Assembly: GCA_043772355.1 (NCBI GenBank) | Contig: JAYVGI010000169.1 | Location: forward strand, 1-5,142 | Direction: 5' to 3' | DNA: 5,142 nucleotides | Source of the DNA: JAAFIP01 sp043772355 | GTDB lineage: Bacteria > Pseudomonadota > Gammaproteobacteria > Burkholderiales > Burkholderiaceae_C | Shown: positions 1 to 5,142 of the stretch, piece after piece | Position numbering within the stretch: the first letter of the stretch is position 1 | Layout: each line of letters begins with the position of its first letter | Made by a program: the position numbers and the translations under genes | The notes under the pieces: model-generated | Told to the model about the DNA's origin: nothing | Database searches by the model: none | What the model saw: the letters and a program-made list of their open reading frames with translations, nothing else

Positions 1-750
1 AGCAGCGGCAATCAACTGCGCAAAGCCGGCGTTTTTCATCAAATTGGCCATCGCGGTATTCGCCGTCACATGCGCCTCACGCGGGTGCCAGCAGTCAAAA
101 TCGGTCACCATGGCCAGGCTGGCGTAGGCCATTTGCGCCTCTTTGGCCAGCTTGGCCTCGGGCATATTGGTCATGCCAATCACCTTGGCCCCCATGCTGC
201 GGTACCAATGCGATTCGGCCATGGTGGAGAACTGCGGGCCCTCAATACAGACATAGGTGCCGCCCCGGTGCAGCGCAAAGTCTGCGCCCATGGCCGCTGT
301 GCTTTGGGTTTGGGCCACAGCCCGGGCCAGCACATCGGCCAGCAGCGGGCACACAGGTTCGGCCAATGAGGTGTGGGCTACTGCGCCAGCGCCAAAAAAG
401 GTGCTCTCTCGCCGCTTAGTCAAATCAATAAATTGGTCGGGCAGCACCATGTCCAGTGGCTTCATGGTTTCGCAGAGGGAACCCACGGCAGACAATGAAA
501 TCACATATTTCACACCGAACTTTTTAAGGGCGTAAATATTGGCCCGGTAAGGCACCTCGGTCGGAATCAAGCGGTGCCCTCTGCCATGCCTGGCGATGAA
601 GGCTACTCCCACCCCGTCAATGTCGCCCGTCACCACCACATCCGATGGTTTGCCAAAAGGCGTGTCAATGTGGTGCTCGGTTGCATTTTTCAATGCCTCC
701 ATGGTGTATAAACCGCTACCGCCTAACACGCCTATCAAAGTTTTTTGCAT
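1..750 (-). CDS. mtnP: 5'-methylthioadenosine phosphorylase, N-terminal 250 codons (3' end outside window)
   Basis: The enzyme splits 5'-methylthioadenosine with phosphate into adenine and 5-methylthioribose-1-phosphate, in cytosolic methionine and polyamine salvage. The frame is open from ATG at 750-748 to the window edge; about 40 residues are missing compared with the usual length near 290. Visible family features are the phosphate-loop GGSGLY (10-15), RHGRGH (54-59), SLSAVGS (85-91), CIEGPQFST (168-176), the GMTNMPEAKLAKEA block (192-205) and TDFDCW (216-221). By recalled homology to human MTAP, S12, R54, H55 and S87 match phosphate/ribose contacts, and D217 and D219 match the two aspartates that select adenine. 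The inosine-type relatives of Pseudomonas carry an asparagine-type motif there, so MTA is the expected substrate. A weak GGAA lies 8 bases before the ATG. The gene starts 47 bases after the rhodanese stop, so co-transcription is possible. No frameshift is seen. Confidence 0.95.
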   Translation of the reverse strand, partial: MQKTLIGVLGGSGLYTMEALKNATEHHIDTPFGKPSDVVVTGDIDGVGVAFIARHGRGHRLIPTEVPYRANIYALKKFGVKYVISLSAVGSLCETMKPLDMVLPDQFIDLTKRRESTFFGAGAVAHTSLAEPVCPLLADVLARAVAQTQSTAAMGADFALHRGGTYVCIEGPQFSTMAESHWYRSMGAKVIGMTNMPEAKLAKEAQMAYASLAMVTDFDCWHPREAHVTANTAMANLMKNAGFAQLIAAA

Positions 751-797
751 GGTGAATTTTCCAAAGACAACTGTTTATACGAACCTGAATTTGCAGC

Positions 798-1364
798 TTA
801 CTCAGAGTGTAAATCTGCCCTGAGCAACTGGCCCCATTGCGCATTGTAGGGGTGCACCAAATGGCCGCCTTCCAGAGCACGCCCTTCATTCGCCCATTGA
901 AAAATTGAACCTCGCACATTTTTTACCTGCGTAAATCCTGCCAGTTGCAAATCACGCGCCGCAGCGGCTGAACGCACGCCTACAGAGCAATACACGATGA
1001 TCGGATGGGCCCGGTCAAGTTGGGCGAGCTCGCGTTCCGCAAAATCCAGCACTTGCTCCGTGTCAACATGCCTGGCACCAGGCAGATGGCTGACAGCAAA
1101 CTCAGCGGCAGTGCGCACGTCCAGCAGCAGCGGCTGGGTGTTTGGCGATTGCGCAGACTCCCACTGGGTCGCCAATTGCGCTGGCGAAATAGAGGCGACG
1201 TCTGCATAGCGAAGATCAATCCACAGATTCACTTGATTCCAACTGGGCGATTGCAGCAAGAAAGTACCAATGGTAGCGGCCAACACGGCGGCTACGCACA
1301 AGCCTGCGGCCAGCCACCAGCGCCGCGCCCTGGCCATTGACAAGACTTGCCCAACACCGCTCAT
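798..1364 (-). CDS. membrane-anchored rhodanese-like sulfurtransferase, 188 aa
   Basis: This is a single-domain rhodanese, a fold that carries sulfane sulfur on a catalytic cysteine; the physiological donor and acceptor cannot be read from sequence. A hydrophobic helix spans about residues 16-37, directly after the basic RARR (12-15), which predicts an inner-membrane anchor with the C-terminal domain in the periplasm. The rhodanese domain runs from about 57 to 165: LLLDVRTAAEF (79-89), SHLPGARHVD (92-101), and the active loop CSVGVRS (126-132) with C126 and R131 in the standard CxxGxR arrangement. The tail HPYNAQWGQLL (171-181) seems a feature of this subfamily. I chose ATG at 1364 because it overlaps the GT-C stop as ATGA, implying translational coupling; there is no strong Shine-Dalgarno. 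The frame is open up to 1589, but that part lies inside the GT-C gene. An alternative start is M10 (1337). The fold is certain; the periplasmic location is inferred. Confidence 0.86.
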   Translation of the reverse strand: MSGVGQVLSMARARRWWLAAGLCVAAVLAATIGTFLLQSPSWNQVNLWIDLRYADVASISPAQLATQWESAQSPNTQPLLLDVRTAAEFAVSHLPGARHVDTEQVLDFAERELAQLDRAHPIIVYCSVGVRSAAAARDLQLAGFTQVKNVRGSIFQWANEGRALEGGHLVHPYNAQWGQLLRADLHSE

Positions 1365-2707
1365 CGCTTGCACCGCGCTTTGACGACACATACACATCCC
1401 ATGGACACCGAGATTATCAGTATCTGCGCAAGTGTGGCCCAGAGGGGCACGGCAAAACTCACTATCGACGAGCCACGCCATACAGATTCCGCCACATGGG
1501 CGTAAGCCAATAGAGAAACCGTCGCCGCAACCCAAGCTATCAAAGAGAAACTTAGCATCGCCAAAGGCAGTATCCATAGCCAGTACCATGGATTGACGAC
1601 GGGCGAAAGCAGCAGCAAAGCGGTGATGACTGCCACCACTGGCGGCAGTGGCAAGCTATCAGCAGGAAGGGTGAATTGGCTACAGTCCACCGCACGCAGT
1701 TGTTGGATCCAGCTCCAAAATACACCCATCCACACTGCTGCAAACATCAACAGTACCATCACGCGCGCTGCGCTATCCGAAAGCAACTCGCGGGCAATCT
1801 TGAACAACAATGGATTGAACGTCCATTGTTCACCCAAAACCGCCAGCGCCCGGCCCTCTCCACCGGCGACCGAAAGCCATACGGGCGTGTACACCAGACA
1901 CAAGGTAAGCGCCATAGCCGCGCTGCCGCGCAGGCTAAACCGCCCTTGACGATCGATGCAAAAAAATGGCAACGCGGCAACCGCACTGAATTTGACTGCC
2001 ACGGCGATGCTCGCCAGACCCGCAGCCCAGCCGTGCTGCCCGCCCCGCCAGGCTAGCACCGCCGCCAACAACGCCAGCCCGATGAGCAAGTCGGGATGCG
2101 CTGTAAGTGCCGATTCTTTGAAAACAAGAGGATGTAGGACGAATAAAAGGAGCCAGCGCGGCGCAACCCCCGCACGGTGTAGCAGCAGCAACACCAGCAA
2201 CAGCCCGCTCAGAAGCACCAGTTTAAATGGCCACAAAGCGGCGGGAGATACCGCATAACACAGCGCAAAAATCGCCTGCAAAACAGGCCCATAGATGGTG
2301 GGCACCTCTGGATTATTGATTCCACTCAATACCGATTGCATGACCGACGCCACAGCCTCATTGCCAAAATAAAACGCAGGGGCCCGAGCGTAAGGTTGTG
2401 CGGTAGTGGCAGTGAGGTAGCCATCCCAGAGGTAGCGAAAATGGTCATCTTCCAGCAGTGGCTGCGCAAACAGCGCCATCAAACCCAGCACACTCGCGGT
2501 GACCAAGACCTGGCGCAGGGACAACCCTGAAAAGGCCCCATCCCGAGCCACCCAAACCATCAAGCAGGCATTGATCACGCATAACGCCAGCACAGCCCAC
2601 AGCTGATACCCCATTCCTTGGTGAGACAGGTAAACCACGGCCAAGCCTGTGGCTGCAGCGCTCAAGGTTATAGCCAACCAGCGGGGGGCAATCTTATCCG
2701 GCTTCAA
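1361..2707 (-). CDS. polytopic GT-C type glycosyltransferase (mannosyltransferase-like), 448 aa, TTG start
   Basis: This is a hydrophobic protein with roughly ten or more membrane helices (for example 11-28, 36-54, 66-82, 141-155, 161-177, 185-193, 206-220, 226-249, 264-281, 315-333, 354-370, 376-402 and 415-442). The first large loop has the acidic motif EDDHFRYLWDGYL (86-98) followed by QPYARAP (104-110). This matches the (D/E)D..RY.WDG....NPY signature of bacterial GT-C enzymes that use polyprenyl-phosphate sugars, with Q in place of the usual N. IYGP (138-141), HPDLLIG (204-210), VKFSAV (238-243) and NPWYWLW (372-378) are further family-like blocks. The sugar and acceptor are unknown. A TGA lies directly upstream of the TTG codon (2707-2705), so no longer start exists; the next ATG is residue 32 and would lose the first helix. 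GAGG sits 8 bases before TTG. The GT2 further upstream is a plausible supplier of its lipid-linked donor. Confidence 0.85.
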   Translation of the reverse strand: MKPDKIAPRWLAITLSAAATGLAVVYLSHQGMGYQLWAVLALCVINACLMVWVARDGAFSGLSLRQVLVTASVLGLMALFAQPLLEDDHFRYLWDGYLTATTAQPYARAPAFYFGNEAVASVMQSVLSGINNPEVPTIYGPVLQAIFALCYAVSPAALWPFKLVLLSGLLLVLLLLHRAGVAPRWLLLFVLHPLVFKESALTAHPDLLIGLALLAAVLAWRGGQHGWAAGLASIAVAVKFSAVAALPFFCIDRQGRFSLRGSAAMALTLCLVYTPVWLSVAGGEGRALAVLGEQWTFNPLLFKIARELLSDSAARVMVLLMFAAVWMGVFWSWIQQLRAVDCSQFTLPADSLPLPPVVAVITALLLLSPVVNPWYWLWILPLAMLSFSLIAWVAATVSLLAYAHVAESVWRGSSIVSFAVPLWATLAQILIISVSMGCVCVVKARCKR

Positions 2708-2740
2708 TCACCTGCCCTCACTAGGCTTAGTTTGCAAAGC

Positions 2741-2776
2741 AAAGGCGCAAGCTTCCTCACAGAATCTAGCGCCTTT
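2741..2776 (-). terminator. intercistronic inverted repeat, possible weak terminator or processing hairpin
   Basis: In the 82-base gap between the barrel gene and the GT-C gene, AAAGGCGC and GCGCCTTT form a perfect 8-bp stem (arms 2741-2748 and 2769-2776) around a 20-base loop. Read on the minus strand, the sequence after the stem is GCTTTGC rather than a run of T. A strong intrinsic terminator is therefore unlikely. Partial attenuation, mRNA processing or protection of the upstream transcript are alternatives. The large loop lowers confidence, and chance is possible. Confidence 0.3.
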
Positions 2777-2789
2777 AAAACACGTCGTC

Positions 2790-3650
2790 TTAGAAGCCGT
2801 AACTGTAGCCTACGCCTACGATGCTGTCGTCCTTGACCGTGTTGCGTCCACCAATTACTTTGCCCAGGTTGAGTGCAATCGTTTGATTGCCCGCAATGGC
2901 GTAGGACACACCCACCCTTGCGGTTTCGCGTTGCTCTTTGACGCGCTGGAAAGCGGCGGGTGAAAAACCTGGGCCGCCGATGTCTAGATTGCCGTTAAAT
3001 TTCTTGTTGGTGTAGCCCACTGACAAAGACAGGCTTGGCGTCAGGGAATACGCACCATTGAGGTCAAGCACGGTTGCATCTGGCACGCTATTGCCGCGCT
3101 TTTCTATGCCCAGTCCACCCCAAACGCGGATAGCACTGCCAAACTGACGGCCTACCGTGGCACCTAACTCATAGCCGCTCGAATCTTTACCTAGTGCCGC
3201 CAGGCGAGCGCCATCGTAGCTGCCGTTTGCGATCACGGCAAAACGCAGCGTTAAGGTGGGTAGACTGCGCGACTCGTACTCGTCTAGTACCCGCCAGTTC
3301 ACGCCAATCGTAGTGTCGGTTACGCCACTGGCGTTGTCTGCAGCGCCAACCCGCGCCTTGCCACGACCCAGGCTGGCATCCAGCGACACGGAATCAGCCA
3401 AACCATAGACCAGCTTAAGGCCGTAGGACTGGCGCTTGTACTCCTGCGCGCCACCACCCGTGATGCCAGAAATAGGCAACTGTTTGTCGCCAATGTAGGC
3501 TGAATCGCCCGTCTGGTTGACATAGCTAAGGCCGATAGAGCCACTACCAGGAATGGGGAGCCAAGGTGAGTTGGACTGCGCCAGCGCCAAAGTAGGTGCA
3601 ATTAGACCGGCAGCCAGGGCTACCGCAGTGAGTGCGTGTTTGCATTTCAT
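2790..3650 (-). CDS. secreted outer-membrane beta-barrel protein, transporter-like, 286 aa
   Basis: The protein has a Sec signal peptide (MKCKHALT, then a hydrophobic core, likely cleaved after ALA at residue 24). The mature part opens with WLPIPGSGSIGLSYV (30-44), then alternates polar and hydrophobic residues in strand-like stretches separated by Gly/Asn/Asp-rich turns, such as SYGLKLVYGL (75-84), TTIGVNWRVL (113-122), LTLRFAVIANGSY (133-145), YELGATVGRQF (160-170), AIRVWGGLGIEKR (173-185), LSLSVGYTNKKF (207-218) and TARVGVSYAI (243-252). It ends in GVGYSYGF with a terminal Phe, the usual signal for the outer-membrane assembly machinery. Length would suit a barrel of about 12 strands. The opening resembles small barrel proteins annotated as transporters next to aromatic degradation genes, but I cannot name the substrate. 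The ATG at 3650 lies 19 bases after the stop of the CxxCP gene, with GGGA ten bases upstream, so the two are probably co-expressed. Confidence 0.82.
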   Translation of the reverse strand: MKCKHALTAVALAAGLIAPTLALAQSNSPWLPIPGSGSIGLSYVNQTGDSAYIGDKQLPISGITGGGAQEYKRQSYGLKLVYGLADSVSLDASLGRGKARVGAADNASGVTDTTIGVNWRVLDEYESRSLPTLTLRFAVIANGSYDGARLAALGKDSSGYELGATVGRQFGSAIRVWGGLGIEKRGNSVPDATVLDLNGAYSLTPSLSLSVGYTNKKFNGNLDIGGPGFSPAAFQRVKEQRETARVGVSYAIAGNQTIALNLGKVIGGRNTVKDDSIVGVGYSYGF

Positions 3651-3669
3651 ATGATGTTTGTCCCGTAAA

Positions 3670-3969
3670 TTAGATTTTGAAACGACGCTTGAGGTAGACC
3701 ATCACAGCGTCCTGCTCTTCAGTAGATAGCTGCACCTTGGGTGTGCCACCAAGCACCTCTTTAGCCACGCTGGCATTGAGCGATTTACCTGCCAGCGGGC
3801 AAGAACCGCACGAGAATTTATCGGCATACACACCCTTGCCAGCGTTGTACAAACGGGTGTCGTTGTTTTGAGCCGATGAAAAGCCCTCAGAACCCGACGC
3901 AAATGCTGCACTGGACAAGCTGGCAATGATTGCCGCCATGATCAGCGCAGATTTTTTTGAAAACTTCAT
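3670..3969 (-). CDS. small exported CxxCP protein, cytochrome c-like without the heme histidine, 99 aa
   Basis: The signal peptide covers residues 1-24 (KFSKK, hydrophobic core, cleavage after AFA). The mature protein is about 75 residues. It has the outline of a small monoheme cytochrome c: an N-terminal helix LYNAGKGVYADK (40-51), the cysteine motif CGSCP (54-58) where CxxCH would be expected, and a C-terminal helix in LSTEEQDAVMVYLKRRF (81-97). The histidine that would be the proximal heme ligand is replaced by proline, and the mature chain has no histidine at all. Covalent c-type heme with His ligation is therefore unlikely. The cysteines may form a disulfide, bind metal or act as a redox thiol pair. 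The proline codon is CCG, two changes from a His codon, so a single sequencing error does not explain it. The start is well supported: AGGAG six bases upstream lies within the last codons of the GT2 gene, with only three bases between the genes. Function is unknown. Confidence 0.83.
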   Translation of the reverse strand: MKFSKKSALIMAAIIASLSSAAFASGSEGFSSAQNNDTRLYNAGKGVYADKFSCGSCPLAGKSLNASVAKEVLGGTPKVQLSTEEQDAVMVYLKRRFKI

Positions 3970-3972
3970 GTA

Positions 3973-4785
3973 TTACTCCTGTTGAGAAAACGGCCGGCGT
4001 GGTGTGGATGGAGCCAGTCGCGCTTGGCCGGCGGGCAAGGCGTGATCTGGCGTGGGTAAAACTGACTTTGGGGACACCCGTAACGAGCGCTTCTCTTGAA
4101 GCCACAGGCGCGCGATCATGGACAAAATGCCCCAGCCCGCGCCGACAACGCCTTTGACCGTGCCGCTTACCTTGGATTGCCCAGCATGACGGGGCAACCA
4201 AGTGACATCTATCTCGCAGGTGCGCAGTTTGAGCTGGGCGGCGCGAATTTGCATTTCAATCGTCCAGCCGTAGGCTGCGTCACGCATACCAATGCGGTCA
4301 TAGGCACTGCGGCGAATGGCGCGAAAAGGCCCCAAATCGGTCACTGGCACAGACCAAATTCTGCGCACTAAATAGCAAGCCAACCAGTTCCCAAAACGCT
4401 GCGCGGCAGTCAAGCTACCAGGCGCCGCATGAGTGCGCACCCCGATGGCCATGTCAACACCACACTCCACTGCTTGGGTTAACAGGCGTGCCTGCCTCAA
4501 ATCAGCCGTATGGTCGCCGTCAACAAACAGCAACACGTCGCCTTGGGCGTGCTCGCAAGCCGTTGCACAGGCTATCCCGTAGCCTTTTTGCGCGACGTAA
4601 ACAACTTTGGCACCATGGCGACGGGCGATGTCCGCTGTATCGTCACTAGAGCCGTTGTCAGCTACTATGACCTCGTGCACCAACGGCGCTTGCGCCGCAT
4701 CACGCAAAGACAGCAGGCCCGCCACCACTAGCGCAATGTTGTCCGCCTCGTTATAGGCAGGGATAATGGCGGAAATTTTCAACAT
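3973..4785 (-). CDS. family 2 glycosyltransferase, polyprenyl-phosphate sugar synthase (DPM1-like) type, 270 aa
   Basis: This is a cytoplasmic GT-A enzyme expected to move a sugar from a nucleotide donor to a polyprenyl phosphate. The order of motifs is typical: AIIPAYNEADNI (6-17) for nucleotide binding, VADNGSSDDTADIA (41-54), metal-binding DGD (89-91, in LLFVDGDHTADL), DLGPFRAIRR (150-159), then YGWTIEMQ (172-179) and RHAGQSKVSGTVKG (199-212), as in dolichyl/undecaprenyl-phosphate sugar synthases. A mildly hydrophobic segment at 213-229 could touch the membrane, but no C-terminal transmembrane pair is present; the tail from about 238 is Pro-rich and variable-looking. The frame is open back to 4881, but the ATG at 4785 is preferred: AAGG lies eight bases before it, the conserved domain begins immediately, and the 32 extra residues have no family resemblance. 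The sugar cannot be read from sequence. The GT-C gene two genes downstream is a natural user of the product. Confidence 0.92.
   Translation of the reverse strand: MLKISAIIPAYNEADNIALVVAGLLSLRDAAQAPLVHEVIVADNGSSDDTADIARRHGAKVVYVAQKGYGIACATACEHAQGDVLLFVDGDHTADLRQARLLTQAVECGVDMAIGVRTHAAPGSLTAAQRFGNWLACYLVRRIWSVPVTDLGPFRAIRRSAYDRIGMRDAAYGWTIEMQIRAAQLKLRTCEIDVTWLPRHAGQSKVSGTVKGVVGAGWGILSMIARLWLQEKRSLRVSPKSVLPTPDHALPAGQARLAPSTPRRPFSQQE
3976..3980 (-). promoter_or_regulatory. ribosome binding site AGGAG for the CxxCP gene, inside the end of the GT2 gene
   Basis: AGGAG falls on the final Gln and Glu codons of the glycosyltransferase and stands six bases before the ATG at 3969. It fixes the start of the small exported protein and indicates that ribosomes finishing the GT2 gene can re-start directly on the next one. 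Confidence 0.8.
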
Positions 4786-4932
4786 AACAGTCACCTTCGC
4801 AAAGCAGCAATGCTTAAATGAAAACAGTTCCCGGCCAGTCATACGCGCGCTACCAACGTTTGGATTCACGCGAACTAGCAAGTCCGATATTTAAAAGCTA
4901 TGCCGAGGCAGTCGGTAGGACGAAGCGAGTTC
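4786..4932 (-). other. intergenic leader upstream of the GT2 gene
   Basis: These 147 bases separate the partial upstream frame from the GT2 start. A promoter for the gene group would be expected here. AT-rich TTTTAAATAT occurs near 4890-4893 on the minus strand, but I see no well-spaced -35/-10 pair. A short CCGA/TCGG hairpin near 4903-4915 is too weak to call a terminator. Confidence 0.4.
4792..4797 (-). promoter_or_regulatory. ribosome binding site AAGGTG for the GT2 gene
   Basis: AAGGTG stands just upstream of the ATG at 4785, with its AAGG core eight bases away. It decides the start against the in-frame ATGs at 4881 and 4842, which would give extra N-terminal sequence before the first beta strand of the GT-A fold. 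Confidence 0.7.
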
Positions 4933-5142
4933 TTACAAAATACCGCATTCATTTGCTGTGTTTTGTTCGAGAATTTTTTTTGCAATGCTGGGAACTAATT
5001 CGACATTCATCACATCGTCATGTTGACGACCCCCGACTAGCTCAGGCGTACCCAACATCAAAAATGTTTGACTTGAATTTTTTAGGCGCTGTAATATTGC
5101 GCGCAGATGAGGCGACTGAGCCTTTGGCATACACTCATCAGC
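4933..5142 (-). CDS. C-terminal part of an unrecognised protein (5' end outside window)
   Basis: The frame is open from the window edge to TAA at 4935-4933, giving 69 codons. An internal ATG at 5130 exists, but the frame also runs on past the edge, so a longer protein ending here is more likely than a 65-residue one. The peptide has ordinary soluble composition: probable helix HLRAILQRLKNSS, strand-like QTFLMLGT, helix LVPSIAKKILEQN and the ending ANECGIL. There is no signal peptide, membrane segment or motif I recognise. The codons are more AT-rich at third positions than those of the downstream genes, which may mean weak coding status or a different origin. It points the same way as all other genes. 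I assign no function. Confidence 0.42.
   Translation of the reverse strand, partial: ADECMPKAQSPHLRAILQRLKNSSQTFLMLGTPELVGGRQHDDVMNVELVPSIAKKILEQNTANECGIL

Noticed and set aside
774..779. TATAAA on the minus strand upstream of mtnP as a -10 box.
   Set aside because: No TTGACA-like element is found 16-18 bases before it, so a promoter cannot be supported.
70..823. Plus-strand frames opposite mtnP and the rhodanese end.
   Set aside because: The minus strand carries an unbroken, recognisable mtnP; these frames are antisense shadows.
1365..1589. N-terminal extension of the rhodanese frame by 75 residues.
   Set aside because: It lies entirely within the GT-C gene, is Cys-rich and unlike any domain, and the coupled ATG at 1364 precedes the anchor helix sensibly.
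1593..2258. Three overlapping plus-strand frames opposite the GT-C gene.
   Set aside because: They are shadows of a well-supported minus-strand membrane protein, with no domain and low-complexity polar translation.
3973..4075. Truncation of the GT2 protein because it lacks C-terminal membrane helices.
   Set aside because: Many enzymes of this family end without such helices, and the motif set through residue 212 is complete.
4786..4881. Longer start of the GT2 gene at 4881 or 4842.
   Set aside because: The ATG at 4785 has a good ribosome binding site and begins exactly at the conserved fold; the added residues show no family pattern.
4899..4917. Possible terminator after the partial upstream gene.
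   Set aside because: The stem is only four solid pairs (CCGA/TCGG) and the T-run is short and displaced.

Overview
The window reads as chromosomal DNA of a Gram-negative betaproteobacterium, most likely of the order Burkholderiales (Comamonadaceae-like). This is inferred from moderately high GC, the style of the signal peptides, and an outer-membrane barrel that ends in phenylalanine. No rRNA or marker gene fixes the taxon. Every gene I can support lies on the minus strand, so transcription runs from the right end towards position 1. There are no RNA genes, insertion sequences, CRISPR arrays or clear repeats, and no gene-free stretch longer than about 150 bases.

In the direction of transcription the layout is as follows. 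(1) 5142-4933: the probable C-terminal end of an unrecognised gene that enters from outside. (2) 4932-4786: a 147-base leader with no convincing promoter or terminator. (3) 4785-3973: a family 2 glycosyltransferase of the polyprenyl-phosphate sugar synthase type. (4) 3969-3670: a small secreted protein that looks like a cytochrome c domain whose CxxCH motif has become CxxCP. (5) 3650-2790: an outer-membrane beta-barrel protein. (6) An 82-base gap holding an 8-bp inverted repeat. (7) 2707-1361: a polytopic GT-C type glycosyltransferase starting at TTG. (8) 1364-798: a membrane-anchored rhodanese that overlaps the GT-C gene by ATGA. (9) 750-1: the first 250 codons of 5'-methylthioadenosine phosphorylase (mtnP), cut by the window edge.

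The spacing (3 bases, 19 bases, 82 bases, 4-base overlap, 47 bases) suggests one operon or two linked ones. The cytoplasmic GT2 could charge a polyprenyl phosphate with a sugar, and the GT-C enzyme could transfer that sugar outside the inner membrane. Between them sits an exported pair: a CxxCP protein for the periplasm and a barrel for the outer membrane. The rhodanese is predicted to face the periplasm as well. An envelope system joining glycan transfer, a thiol or former heme protein and an outer-membrane channel is a testable inference, not something the sequence proves. mtnP is a housekeeping salvage gene and may simply be a neighbour.
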